64,000 nt of DNA, from positions 437,127 to 501,126 of the forward strand of contig QAOA01005753.1 in the NCBI GenBank assembly GCA_003255065.1. The letters run 5' to 3'. The notes below the pieces were generated by a model. It saw only the letters and a list, made by a program, of their open reading frames with translations. It had not been told where the DNA came from and searched no databases. Position 1 is the first letter of the stretch. The number at the start of each line of letters is the position of its first letter. This document shows, one piece after another, positions 34,376-46,155 of the stretch. The stretch is from Cercis canadensis (Eukaryota > Streptophyta > Magnoliopsida > Fabales > Fabaceae). Position numbers and translations under genes: made by a program.

Positions 34376-36720
34376 CTACTTATGATGTCGTTCTAAAAGC
34401 TCGTCAGTCCCACATCGATGGGGATTTCTCACATGTGGTGGCAGTTCTTCTTGATTAGGTTGGGTAGTTGGTGGTGTCATGTAATCATACGTGTCACCCG
34501 ATACAAATAGTCTCATCCTAGTGACATTTGGATCATTGAACGAACATTCTGTCAGAGGAGTCATCGTAAAATCGGTCCATTCTTTAGGTAACATTGGTTA
34601 TAAGGAGGGGTCGGCGTAAGTGTCAAGCGCCGATGAAGGAACATGGGAATCAACATCAAATAAGCTATATACATGCTAAAGAGCTACATCGAATGCATGT
34701 GTCATTATATCAATAGACCTCTGATCCTGAGTCACATGTGTCGAACCGAACTGATCAATCACATGCCATGATGAACTAGTACCGCCACCATGACGATTAG
34801 AATGTGTAGAGCTCTCAGCTCTCGAACTCGAATGCCATCGGGATAAGCCAGATCGTGAGGTAGATTACCATCGTAATGATGTAACTCATGAGTCACAATG
34901 TACCGATGTAGCATCAGATGACGTAGTCGGGGTAGAAGCCCTCTATCGCTATTCATGTGGTTGCATCATCGGTGGGAACACCCTAAATTGCACAAAGACC
35001 CCCAGTTAAGCTTGCCACAAATGTTTGATATTGCTCGTTCAAAAACTAAGAAGGCTGATAAGGCCATCCCGGATGAGGTCCCCAACCTTGTTGATGAGGA
35101 TGTACCTGCTGTTGGGCGATGCCAACTTGCAATCTCGTTCGTTAACAATCACTACTTATTCGCAAAATAATAATTTAAAACAAATAAAATATAAAATACA
35201 AACAACATTACTGTAATGCACTAACCTATCCAGCAACAATCGCATTTTCGGGACTCATCCATTAATGCGTTATCTGTAGATACCATGACATATAATTTGG
35301 ATCTACACTAAAAGACTCGTCCAAGTTTAAAAGCAATGAATGTCATTCATCCCACTGCAAATTTTGTTCAAAATGATGCAAAGTCCATAAGGTAGCCTAT
35401 TTCCCTCTTATATTTACATTATATAACTTGACATTATAAAGAGTGATTTCTCATGGAATATGTTGCCTACTCCCAAATTGACGCATAACCCGATTTGGAT
35501 TATGGTACTTTACAATGTGATCATAAAAGGGGCACCTTAGCAACCCAAATCGCATCCCCCCTGACACAATAGTTTAGGAGTAAAGTCATCAATGTCCTCC
35601 TATATGGCTACTACATAATTTGTTCACATCAAACATCAATAATATGATTAATATTTCGTACAACAAATTCAACTAATAAATGACATAGACTATTTACTAC
35701 TAATAAATATTCTTACATCATCAACTCCAAGTAGATCAATGCCTCGTCGATACCCCTTCTGGTCGGAGCCACAAACAATACTCGTTCAATGAGATCTCCA
35801 CTTAAAATGTTTCAAAAACACACTATATTATCCACATTGAATAGACATTAATCATGTTTCTAAAACTGACAACCTTCTTGCAATGTAGCTTTATTATTTC
35901 ACATTTATTTTTAGATTTATGTACAACTAATTACTTCCATTACACTATAAAAATTATGTCATTGTAACCCATATTTCTAAAATTTGACAAAATTATCATG
36001 AGATACTATTTTCATGCAATCTAATTGACTACTCTTAATGCTAATGTTTTTAAATTTAATTGTACCTGCTTATACCATCATAATATAATGTAGCTCAATT
36101 ATAAACAAACTCAAAGTTCATATACTAACCTAGTTGCAAGTGGCCCAGTTAGATCATGATCTAATCGCTTTAGAGTTATAGAATGAAATCTCTCCAAAGC
36201 CCAAGAAGCAAGACACAACAACCTGCAAAGTTATCAATTTGCTCAAGAAAAGCCATGTAGAGACTCCTATAAAGATATGCAAGAATTGCAGATCCCAACT
36301 GAATCTCCCAGCTTCATCCTAATTTTTGAGTAACTTCAAATACATAACATGAACATAATTCCCAGTCCTATCAGACATAAACCACATGTCAATTAGATGA
36401 AATATATGTGCTTTGGCATATTACTGCACCACATCATCTATAGCATTATTTGGGCATTGACCAAATGTCTGCGAAAGCCAGCTCAATTTCAGCTTCCCTC
36501 TAGCTAAAGCCAAATTAGGTAGAACTATGCCCAACAGTTCCCCACAAAGCTCATTCAAAGAGTAAATAGTATACTCTGTTATTGCATTCCAGTCAATAGG
36601 TAGACTAAGTAACACCTCCACATCTTGGAGGTTGATAGGCCACTCAGCGCTAAGCATGTGAAATGTGTGTGTCTCTGGCCTCTACCATTCAACCAATGCA
36701 TATATTAATTGGACATTTAT
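34376..36720 (-). pseudogene. Plant mobile domain (PMD, aminotransferase-like) gene in MULE-2
   Basis: On the minus strand the start reads RPETHTFHML and EWPINLQDVEVLLSLPIDWN (36421-36657), then LCGELLGI and KLKLSWLSQTFG, matching the conserved PMD opening (HTFHLP, TLQDV..L.GLP). Further pieces follow in broken frames: NYVHVMYLKLL and EAGRFSWDLQFL near 36300-36360, and SVDPNYMSWYLQITH near 35270-35330. A proline-rich tail follows at 34376-34594 (NQEELPPHVRNPHRCGT), like the end of TE-borne PMD proteins. PMD proteins occur both as host genes linked to silencing and inside plant transposons. Stops throughout make this a pseudogene. Confidence 0.85.
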
Positions 36721-37099
36721 TTGAGGAGGTTCTATTTCTGCAAGTCCACCAAAACCTGTAATTCTAATGTATTCCATAACTTGATCGTTAGGTTTACATA
36801 TTCTTCCATGACTTCGAGAGCACATTACTATATCAACCTGTTTCAATTATTACTAAAAAATCACAATAATACACTCAAAAAAATTACTAACATTTTACAA
36901 AAAACTTTTTCTATAAATTAAAAATGTTTCACAAAAATATTATTAAATTACTCACTCATTTATCATATGATTTTGTCGATATATGATCTCTCTATTTAGT
37001 TAATAATGTAGGATCTTATAGTCCTGATAGTAAAAATTAATGTGCCATATAATCTAATAAATATCTTACAGTAGTGATAAAATAAAATAAAAATGAGTT

Positions 37100-37270
37100 T
37101 TAGTTGGGACAAGAAGAAGAACAACAATAACAATTCGTAGGGGACAACAACAAAAAGTGGGGACCAGAACAAGAAGAAGAAGAAGAAAGAGGACGAGGTA
37201 GAAGATGAGGAGAAGAAGAAGAAAAGGCACTAGCGAGGAGAAGAAGATAGCGAAATGAGAGAGGGAAGAA
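37100..37270. repeat. Purine-rich GAA/GAAGAA low-complexity stretch
   Basis: Long run of AGAAGAAGA-type sequence near the right end of MULE-2. The overlapping minus-strand open frames (Leu/Ser/Phe-rich) are a by-product of this bias, not genes. Confidence 0.8.
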
Positions 37271-37399
37271 AGGGAAAAGGACAACCAGTTCACCACGTGG
37301 CAACACACCATTGGGTGCCCGGCGGGTCCAGTCGAACACGCCACGCGGCATCCGGCGTATTCCCCTGTCCCCTTCTAGTCAACTGACAGGTTGACACAT

Positions 37400-37607
37400 G
37401 CCCCTGCCACGCTGACACGCCTACAATAAATGGACAAAAGTGGACACGTCGCTTGGCAGCCGGTGTGTCCAATGGTCCCCACCTCTCCGGTTTTATTTTT
37501 TTTCAATTTTAAATTTTTTAAAAATTGTAATATTTAAGTAATTAAGTTACAAAGTGTGATAGATATGTAATTTTGTTTCTAAGCAGTAATATCCATGTCA
37601 AACTGCC
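37400..37607 (-). repeat. MULE-2 right terminal inverted repeat
   Basis: Inverted partner of 31647-31850, ending TCAAACTGCC beside the 9-bp duplication. Confidence 0.85.
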
Positions 37608-37616
37608 GTACTAAAC

Positions 37617-38406
37617 TACTGACTGATTTGATAGATAGAGTAATTATTTAGGGACTAAAGTGATACTAAAAATGTATCAAAGACTAATGTGACAATAAAT
37701 CTATAGTTTAAGGATGAAAAGTACTTTTTACTCCTAAAAAAAAGATTTTAATGTGAGTACAATTATTGTTAAGTTTATAAATGTGCTATTTGCTAACCAA
37801 TGGTCATTGCATAGTGACCAGTGGTCATTCTGTGTTCTCATTGGTCACTACATACTGATCAATGGTTATCCTATGTATACTAGTAGTCATCAATGAGCAC
37901 AATTTTAAAAATTTAATAATAATTATAACCCCTTAAAAATATTTGTTATCTAATAGATTGAACAAAATCAAATGGTTTGTAGTCCAGTGATATTAAGATT
38001 GTCCTCAAGATTTATGAGTTTTTTGTTTAAACTTAAAATTGTAGCCAAAAGTAAAAATGATTTTTTTTTTATTAATGTAAAAGAAAATAAACGAGAAACA
38101 ACGCAAACTCTCCGTTTCTATCCTTTATGGCCAAGACGTGGAAAAAATTCTCCCATGAAGATGGGAGTTTGGATTTCAAGTTTTCAACCCACCTTATCTT
38201 GTTGAGATCCTTAAGTGCTGCATAGAGAGGATAGTAGCTACAAATATGGTTGAACTTAATTTTGTGCCTTTGATTATTCCAACCAATTATTTGCATGTTG
38301 TTATCCCAAATATGATCCATAATAATGATCTCAATCTTGACATTGACCTCAACTCCATCCTCATGCTTGTCTTAGTTGGCTTGATTTTTCTCTTTGGAAA
38401 CATCTT
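37617..38406. other. Spacer before the minisatellite
   Basis: At 37795-37890 a short degenerate tandem of about 23-30 bp built on AATGGTCATT/GTGGTCATTC is present. The minus frame 38072-38320 has no recognised domain. No gene is supported. Confidence 0.4.
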
Positions 38407-41400
38407 TGGTTAGCTTCTGGGTGAAATATCTCGGTGCTTTTAAATTCTATTGGCTCTAGAGTGAAAGATCTTGGTGTTTTTAAATTCCTATAAGCTCCCG
38501 AGTAAAATATCTTGATACATTTAAATTATTGTCTGCTCACGGGTAAAAGATCTCGGTGCTTTTAAATTCTGTTGGCTACCGAGTGAACGATCTCGGTACT
38601 TTTAAATTTTGTTGGTTCCCGAGTGAAAGATCTCAGTGCCTTTTAAATTCTGTTGGCTTCTAGGTAAAAGATCTCAGTGTTTTTAAATTCTGTTGGACCC
38701 CAGGTGAAAGATCTCAGTGATTATAAATCATGTTGGCTCTCGGGTGAAAGATCTTGGTGCTTTAAAATTCTGTTGGCTCCCGGGTGAAAGATCTCGGTGC
38801 CTTTAAATTAGGTCGGCTCTCGAGTGAAAGATCTCGGTGCTTTTAAATTATGTTGGCTCTCGGGTGAAAGATTTTGGTGCTTTTAAATTTTGTTAGCTCC
38901 CGAGTGAAAGATCTCAGTGTCTTTTAAATTCTGTTGACTTTCAGGTGAAAGATCTCGGTGCTTTTAAATTCTGTTCGCTCCCGAGTCAAAGATCTCGGTG
39001 CTTTTAAATTCTGTCAGCTCTCGAGTGAAAGATCTCGGTACTTTTAAATTCTGTTAGTTTTCGAGTGAAAGATCTCGGTGCCTTTAAATTCTGTCGACTC
39101 CTGAGTGAAAGATTTCATTGCCTTGAAATTCCGGTCGGCTCCCAAGTGAAAGATCTCGGTGTCTTTAAATTCTTGTCGACTCTCGAGTGAAAGATCTCGG
39201 TACTTTTAAATTCTGTTGACTCCCTGGTGAAAGATCTCGATGCTTTTAAATTTTGTCGGCTCCCTAGTTAAAGATCTCTGTGCTTTTAAATTCTGTTGGC
39301 TCCTAAGTGAAAAATTTCAGTGCCTTTTAAATTCTGTTGGCTCCCGGATGAAAGATCTCATTGCTTTTAAATTATATTGGCTATCGGGTGAAAGATCTCG
39401 GTGCTTTTAAATTCTATTGACTCCCGGGTGAAAGATCTCGATGCTTTTAAATTCTGTTGGCTCCCGGATGAAAGATCTTGTTACTTTTAAATTATATTGG
39501 CTATCGGGTGAAAGATCTCGATGCTTTTAAATTCTGTTGGCTACCGGGTGAAAGATCTCGGTGCTTTTAAATTCTGTCGGCTCTCGAGTGAAAGATCTCG
39601 GTGCTTTTAAATTTCTGTTGGCTCATGCGTGAAAGATCTTGGTGCCTTTAAATTCATTTTGGCTCTCGAATGAAAGATCTCGGTGCTTTTAAATTCCTGT
39701 TGGCTCTCGAGTGAAAAGTATTCGTGCTTCTAAATTTTGTTGGCTCTTAGGTGAAAGATCTCGGTGCTTTTAAATTTTGTCGACTCCCGAGTGAAATATC
39801 TCGGTAATTTTAAATTTCTGTTTGCTCGTGAGTGAAAGATCTTGGTGCCTTTAAATTAATGTCGGCTCCCGAGTAAAAAATATAGATGCTTTTAAATTTT
39901 GTTCGCTTTTGGGTAAAAGATTTCGGTGCTTTTAAATTATGTTGGCTCCCGAATGAAAAATCTCGGTGCCTTTTAAATTCTGTTGGCTTTTGGGTGAAAG
40001 GTCTTGGTGCTTTTAAATTCTGCTGGCTCTCGAGTGAAAGATCTTGGTGCCTATAAATTTCTATCAACTCCCAAGTAAAAGATCTCGGTGCTTTTAAATT
40101 ATGTTCGCTCTCGAGTGAAAGATCTTTGTGCTTTTAAATTATGTTGGCTCCTGAGTGAAAGATCTCAGTGCTTTTAAATTATGTTGGCTCCTAGGTGAAA
40201 AATCTCGGTGCTTTTAAATTTTGTTGGCTCCCGGGTGAAAGATTTTGTTGCTTTTAAATTATATTAGCTCTCTTGTGAAGATCTCGAGGCTTTTAAATTT
40301 TGTTAGTTTTCGAGTAAAAGATTTTGGTGCTTTTAAATTATGTTAGCTCCCGAGTGAAAAATCTAGTGTCTTTTAAATTCTTTTGGCTCCCTGGTTAAAG
40401 ATCTTGATTCTTTTAAATTCTATCGACTCCCGAGTGAAAGATCTCGGTGCCTTTAAATTCCTGTCGACTTTCGAGTGAAAGATTTCTGTGCTTTTAAATT
40501 ATGTTGGCTCCCGGGTGAAAGATCTCGGTGTTTTTAAATTCTGTCAGCTTCCGAGTGAAAGATCTCAGTGCCTTTTAAATTCTATTGGCTTCCGGGATAA
40601 AGATCTCGGTGCTTTTAAATTATGTTGGCTCTCGGATGAAAGATATTGGTGCTTTTAAATTCTGTTGGCTCTCGGGTGAAAGATATCAGTGCTTTTAAAT
40701 TTCGTTAACTCCCGGTTGAAAGATCTTGGTGCCTTTTAAATTCTGTTGGCTTCGAGGTGAAAGATCTCGGTGCTTTTAAATTCTGTTAGCTCCCAAATGA
40801 AAGATCTTGGTGCCTTTAAATTTATGTCCGCTCCCGAGTGAAAGATTTCGGTTCTTTTAAATTTCTGTTGGCTTCGGGGTTGAAAGATCTCGGTGTTTTT
40901 AAATTATTCTTGGCTCCCGAGTGAAAAATCTCGATGTTTTTAAATGTCTGTCGGCTCCCGAGTGAAAGATCTCGGTGCCTTTAAATTCCTATCAGCTCCC
41001 GAGTAAAAGATCTCGGTGCTTTTAAACTATGTTCGCTCTCGAGTGAAAGATCTCGGTGGTTTTAAATTTTGTTGGCTCCCGAGTAAAAGATCTCGGTATT
41101 TTTAAATTATGTTGGCTCCCAGGTAAAAGATTTCGGTGCTTTTAAATTATGTTGGCTCCCGAGTGAAAGATCTCAGTGCCTTTTAAATTTTGTTGGCTTC
41201 CGGTTGAAAAATATCGGTGCTTTTAAATTCTGTTGGCTCCCGAGTGAAAGATTTTGTTGCTTTTAAATCATGTTGGCTCTCGGATGAAAGATCTCGGGGC
41301 TTTTAAATTTAGTTAGTTTACGAGTAAAAGATTTCTGTGCATTTAAATTATGTTGACTCCCGAGTGAAAGATCTAGGTGTTTTTTAAATGTTGTTAGCTC

Positions 41401-43500
41401 CCTGGTGAAAGATCTCGATTCTTTTAAATTTTGTCGGCTCCTGAGTGAAAAATCTCGGTGCCTTTAAATTCCTGTCGGCTTCCGGGTAAAAGATCTCAGT
41501 TCCTTTAAATTCCTGTCAGCTCTCGAGTGAAAGATTTCGATGCTTTTAAATTATGTTGGCTCCCGGGTAAAAGATGTCGGTGCTTTTAAATTCTGTTGTG
41601 TCCCGAGTGAAAGATTTCAGTGTCTTTTAAATTCTATTGGCTTCCAAGATAAAGATCTCGGTGCTTTTAAATTATGTTGGCTCTCGGGTGAAAGATATTG
41701 GTGCTTTTAAATTCTGTTGGCTCTCGGATGAAAGATATCGGTACTTTGAAATTTTGGTGGCTCCGGGGTGAAAGATCTCAGTGCCTTTTAAATTCTATTG
41801 GCTTCAGGGTGAAAGATCTTGGTGCTTTTAAATTCTATTAGTTCCTAAGTAAAAGATGTTGGTGCCTTTAAATTTTTGTCCGCTCCTGAGTGAAAGATTT
41901 CGGTTCTTTTAAATTTCTGTTAGCTCTCAAGTAAAATATCTCGGTATTTTTAAATTATTATTGGCTCCCGAGTGAAAAATCTCGATGTTTTTAAATGTCA
42001 GTAGGCTCCCGANGTGAAAGATCTTTGTGCTTTTAAATTCTATTAGCTCCTAAGTAAAAGATGTTGGTGCCTTTAAATTTTTGTCCGCTCCTGAGTGAAA
42101 GGTTTCGGTTCTTTTAAATTTCTGTCAGCTCTCGAGTAAAATATCTCGGTATTTTTAAATTATTATTGGCTCCCGAGTGAAAAATCTCGATGTTTTTAAA
42201 TGTCTGTAGGCTCCCGAGTAAAAGATCTTAATGTTTTTAAATTTCTGTCAGCTCCCGAGTGAAAGATCTCAATGCTTTTAAATTCTGTTAGCTCCCAAGT
42301 GAAAGATCTTTGTGCCTTTAAACTTCTGTCACCTCCCGAGTGAAAGATTTCGGTCCTTTTAAATTTTTGTCGGCTCTCAAGTGAAAGATTTCGGTGCTTT
42401 TAAATTATTCTTGGCTCCCGAGTGAAAAATCTCGATGTTTTTAAATGTCTGTCGGCCCCTGAGTAAAAGATCTTGATGCTTTTAAATTTCTGTCACCTCA
42501 CGAGTGAAAGATCTCGATGTTTTTAAATTTCTTTTGGTTCCCGAGTGAATGATCTCACTGCTTTTAAATTCCTGTCCGCTCCCGAATGAAAGAACTCGGT
42601 GTTTTTAAATTCCTGTTGGCTCCTGAGTAAAAGATTTTAGTGCTTTTAAATTTATTTTGCTCTCGGGTGAAAGATATCAGTGCTTTTAAATTTTGTTGGC
42701 TCCCGGGTAAAAGATCTCGGTGCCTTTTAAATTCTGTTAGCTTCGGGGTGAAAGATATCAGTGCTTTTAAATTCTGTTAGCTCCCAAGTGAAAGATCTTG
42801 GTGCCTTTAAATTTTTGTCGGCTCCCGAGTGAAAGATTTCAGTCTTTTTAAATTCCTGTCGGCTTCCGGGTGAAAGATTTCAGTGTTTTTAAATTCCTGT
42901 TGACTCTCGTGTGAAAGATTTTGGTGCTTTTAAATTTATTTGGCTCTCGGGTGAAAGATATCAGTGCTTTTAAATGTTTGTCGGCTCCCGGGTAAAAGAT
43001 CTCGGTGCTTTTAAATTCTGTTAGCTCCCAAGTGAAAGATCTTGGTGCCTTTAAATTTTTGTTCGCTCCCGAGTGAAAGATTTCGGTCCTTTTAAATTCC
43101 TGTCGGCTTTCGGGTGAAAGATCTCGGTACTTTTAAATTCTATTGGCTCCCGAGTGAAAGATCTCGGTGCTTTCAAATTATGTTGGGTCTCGAGTGAAAG
43201 ATCTCAGTACCTTTTAAATTTTGTTGGCTACCGGGTGAAATATCTTGGTACTTTTAAATTCTTGTCGGCTCCCGAGTGAAATATTTCGGTCATTTTAAAT
43301 TTCTGTCGACTCCCGAAAAAAGATCTCGGTGCTTTTAAATTTTTTTTGTTCCCGAGTGAAAGATCTCAATGCTTTTTAAATTCTGTTGGCTTCTGGTTGA
43401 AAGATATTGGTGCTTTTAAATTATGTTGGCTCACAGGTGAAAGATATCAGTGCTTTTAAATCATGTTGGCTCCCGGGTAAAAGATCTCGGTTCTTTTAAC
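38407..43500. repeat. 5.1-kb minisatellite array, 40-41-bp unit, about 125 copies
   Basis: Head-to-tail repeats; successive GTGAAA/GTAAAA words fall at 38421, 38461, 38502 and 38543. The unit core is GAAAGATCTCGGTGCTTTTA, followed by an AATTCTGTTGGCTCCCGAG-like half. Most units keep an AGATCT and a TTTAAA site. Copies differ by substitutions and 1-bp indels, and a multi-unit pattern (unit variants recurring a few units apart) is visible in 41800-42800. The period is not a multiple of three and no long frame exists, so it is not protein-coding. N at 42013 joins two similar stretches (about 41815-42012 and 42014-42210), so part of the array may be an assembly duplication. Confidence 0.95.
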
Positions 43501-43519
43501 TATTTCGGGTCTATTAGAT

Positions 43520-44090
43520 AGCTCTGACAGTACTTAATATTTGATTTATTTCTAGGGTTACAGAGTTTAAAATTTAGCAATGTTGGTCCTCTTAGAACTG
43601 TAAGACATATATCTTCATTGTGTAAATTTTTTAGATTTTTTTCATATGTAGTTAACTCCCAGTTTCTGTTTGAACATAGTTGCTTAATGTTGCACTAACA
43701 CCGATGCTCCGTCTCTGACAGTGTTCAGTATGTTATTTCTTTTTAGAGTTGTACCACTCCGAATTGCATGATTCTTATTTTTTTAGAACCATAAAATGTA
43801 TGTTTTCAATATGTGTAATTTTTAAATTTTTTGCATATTTAATTTACTACCAGTTTTAGTTTGAAAATAGCTGCTCAATGTTGCACCGATACTGATACCT
43901 TATCTCTGATAGTGTTCGGTCTTTTATTTTTTTCTGAAGTTGTACAACTTCAAATTAAGTGATGTCAGTCTCATTTGAATTGTGAGATGTGTGGCTCTAA
44001 TGTATATAATTTTTAGAATTGTTGCATGTCTAATCTGCTATCTGTTTTAACTTGAACACAACTGTTTAAAATAACTGATGAATATGTGAA
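43520..44090. repeat. Second tandem repeat, about 195 bp, about three diverged units
   Basis: Units start near 43525, 43720 and 43912. Shared words in each are CTCTGACAGTGTTC or TCTGATAGTGTTCGG, GAGTTGTACCACTC/GAAGTTGTACAACTTC, TGTGTAATTTTTA, and TTGAACATAGTTGC or TTGAAAATAGCTGCTCAATG. It begins directly after the 40-bp array, so the two repeats are probably parts of one larger element. Confidence 0.75.
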
Positions 44091-44568
44091 TTTTTTAGAC
44101 TTCTTTTGATTTTGCCTCTTGATAAAAATTGTGGCTTTGGATATGTTTGTTGGTTGTGCTGATGTATTATACCTCATTTCATGGAGTATTTTGCCTATGT
44201 GTTTAGCTATATTCTTATGTGTAATGAATTTTTTTTTTATTCTAAAGGCTGTTTAGGGTTTGTTTGTATATTTTTGGTTGATTTTATATTATTCCTTTTG
44301 AGTCGTGCAGAGATTAAATGTGTATGTCAATTAGACAGATTTCTTTTAAGTTTTGCCTAACGTGTGTTTTGGTGTATTCATGAGTATCATAAGATATAAC
44401 TCATGGTAGTTATGAGTGTGAGCAAATCAAAACATCCAACTGGAAGATACATAATTACAAGCTTGGATCAAGAATGTTATTGTATTTATCTTTTTATTTT
44501 ATTTTATTTTTTTATGTAAATTAATATTTCTCAGTACTTAGATTTTGAGACAAGTTTTGTAATATTTA
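44091..44568. other. Spacer after the tandem repeats
   Basis: T-rich, no coding sequence. May be part of the same retroelement-like unit as the repeats before it and the conserved-looking stretch after it. Confidence 0.3.
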
Positions 44569-44585
44569 AAATCATGCATTTGCAC

Positions 44586-44767
44586 TAGATATAAAAATAA
44601 TATCTATGTCGCGTAATATCTGTATGCCCTTTCATTTATCATGAAAGAATAGGGCGAGTCAGTCTTATATGGGATGTCTTTCTCTATCTGACCTAGGTGA
44701 AGGTAGCGCCACCCTGGATGATCGCTTTATCCGATAAAAGGGTGGAAGGATTTAGGTCTAGGTAAAG
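44586..44767. other. Hairpin-rich 182-bp insert between 17-bp direct repeats
   Basis: The 17-mer AAATCATGCATTTGCAC occurs at 44569-44585 and 44768-44784, directly flanking this segment, like a long target-site duplication. The insert is less AT-rich than its surroundings. It holds a hairpin CTTTCAT/ATGAAAG (44629-44646) within GCC/GGC, and a three-tier nested hairpin: GACCTA (44690-44695) with TAGGTC (44753-44758), CCACCCT (44709-44715) with AGGGTGG (44739-44745), and GGAT (44716-44719) with ATCC (44729-44732). No A/B-box promoter or poly(A) tail is evident. It could be a SINE-like retroposed RNA, a MITE or an internal duplication. Confidence 0.5.
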
Positions 44768-44879
44768 AAATCATGCATTTGCACGTTTTAATTCTTTGTT
44801 TTTATTTTTGTCAGATATTATTGTAATCATTCACTATTTTAGGGTAAATAAAATACATATTTTTTGTCATATTACGTTC

Positions 44880-45190
44880 GCACAATTAATTTAGAGTAAC
44901 TGTTTTTAGACGGATGCTGTGAGGTGCCTAACACATTTTCCGCTCATAAACAGACTCCCGAACCTTCTCTGGTTCATAGACCGTTATTTTTTTTTAATTA
45001 AAAAATGGATTTTTCATNTTTTTTTTTATTAAAAAATGGATTTTTCATTTGTTCCTCATTTTCCTAATACAATTGGTGATGACTCTAAGTTTTCTTTCGA
45101 AAACTAATCTTTTTTCTTTAAGTTTGTCATTTGCATCATAGCGACTTTCAAGTACGTTGTGACAAACACGTGTCCGACATGCATACAAAT
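44880..45190. other. Possible LTR end and leader of a Tat/Ogre-like gypsy element
   Basis: The stretch GAGGTGCCTAACACATTTTC, ACTCCCGAACCTTCTCTGG, then TTGGTGATGACTCTAAG and TTTCTTTCGAAAAC resembles the sequence around the LTR end and primer site of plant Tat/Ogre retrotransposons as I remember it (forms like TGGCGACTC). This is family recollection, not an alignment. The N at 45018 joins two copies of a TTAAAAAATGGATTTTTCAT stretch. No gag or pol follows to the right. Confidence 0.3.
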
Positions 45191-45613
45191 ATGTCTGATT
45201 AAAAATATAAATTTTTTCAACTCGGACATGCTTGGATCACTTTTGACATTTTTCCTAATTTTTTTGTTTTGTTTGTATGTAATAAATATGTTAAGGAAAT
45301 GATAGATAATTGATAAATTAGAATGAATAAGGGATATCCCTTGATTATTTTTTGTTGTGAAGGAATATATTAGAATGAATAGATAATATCCCTTGTAATA
45401 TTATTTATTTTGAAATAAATATTAATATAAGTAGGCTTCATGTCTCGTTATTTATGAGGAAATATAATAGAAGTGAATAAAATCACTAACAATTTAGGAC
45501 ATGATTTGATGATGAATATATCAACATGATATTTTGATTTGTGTGTGTCTATAGATATAAGATAATCAAACAACACATTTATTGATAATTTTTTTTCGAC
45601 AAAGATAGATAGT
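45191..45613. other. AT-rich spacer
   Basis: No gene seen. Confidence 0.5.
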
Positions 45614-45622
45614 TATTATTAA

Positions 45623-46146
45623 GGCTTAATTATAATTTCAATCCTCATATTTTAACAACTTGACCTTTTTGGTTATTCTTGTTTAAAAATGAACAATTTA
45701 GTCTATTTATATTTATAAAATGTGTAATTTTAATAATTCTATCATTTTGCATATCTAATTTAAGGTGTAAAATTTTTCAATTCACAATCTTACTATTTAT
45801 ATTAAAGTATTACGTCTTATAAATCTTTTCACAAAATTTTAACTCAATCCAATGGTTAGATTCAGCCCAAAATATAAAAAGTTAGAAATTTTTATCTAAT
45901 CCCATATATAGGTTCATTCACCGTTAGATTGAGCTAAAATTTTATGGGGAGATTCACAAGACGTAACTCTTCAATCTGAACGGTGAGATTATGAATCAGA
46001 TAACTTTACACCTTGAAATAGAACTATAAAATTTAGGCTTAAAGACCAAAAGACTAAAATAAAGGGACTAAATTGTTAATTTTAAAACTAGAAGAATCAA
46101 AAAGTTGAAGTTGTTAAAATAAGATAATTAAAATTATAATTAAACC
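45623..46146. mobile_element. MITE (524 bp) with 9-bp target duplication
   Basis: A perfect direct repeat TATTATTAA flanks it at 45614-45622 and 46147-46155. Ends are inverted: GGCTTAATTATAATTTCAAT on the left, and GGTTTAATTATAATTTTAAT from the reverse complement of the right. Arms continue inward for over 100 bp (TTTTAACAACTTGACCTTTT; AACAATTTAGTC). The 9-bp duplication suggests Mutator-type mobilisation. It contains no coding sequence. Confidence 0.85.
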
Positions 46147-46155
46147 TATTATTAA

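Larger units (their letters stand above)
31647..37607 (+). mobile_element. MULE-2: 5.96-kb Mutator-like element
   Basis: A perfect 9-bp target duplication GTACTAAAC flanks it at 31638-31646 and 37608-37616. Terminal inverted repeats begin GATAGTTTGACCTGGATATT on the left and GGCAGTTTGACATGGATATT on the reverse complement of the right. They share the next blocks CACTTTGTAACTTAATTACC and GGTGGGGA. Inside are a MuDR transposase remnant on + and a plant-mobile-domain gene remnant on -, arranged convergently. Its terminal repeats are unrelated to MULE-1, so this is a second family. Both coding parts are broken. Confidence 0.92.

Noticed and set aside
37066-37351. Leu/Ser-rich membrane proteins on the minus strand
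   Set aside because: Frames arise from GAA-rich low-complexity DNA at the end of MULE-2.
39810-40067. Repeat protein encoded by the minisatellite
   Set aside because: The unit is not a multiple of three, so frames rotate and stops are frequent. This 85-codon frame is a chance open stretch.
38407-43500. CRISPR-like array
   Set aside because: Units are contiguous, with no unique spacers between conserved repeats; the whole 40-41 bp repeats. The context is eukaryotic.
44590-44767. tRNA or known structured RNA gene
   Set aside because: No cloverleaf, no acceptor-stem pairing and no recognised family; kept only as an unexplained structured insert.
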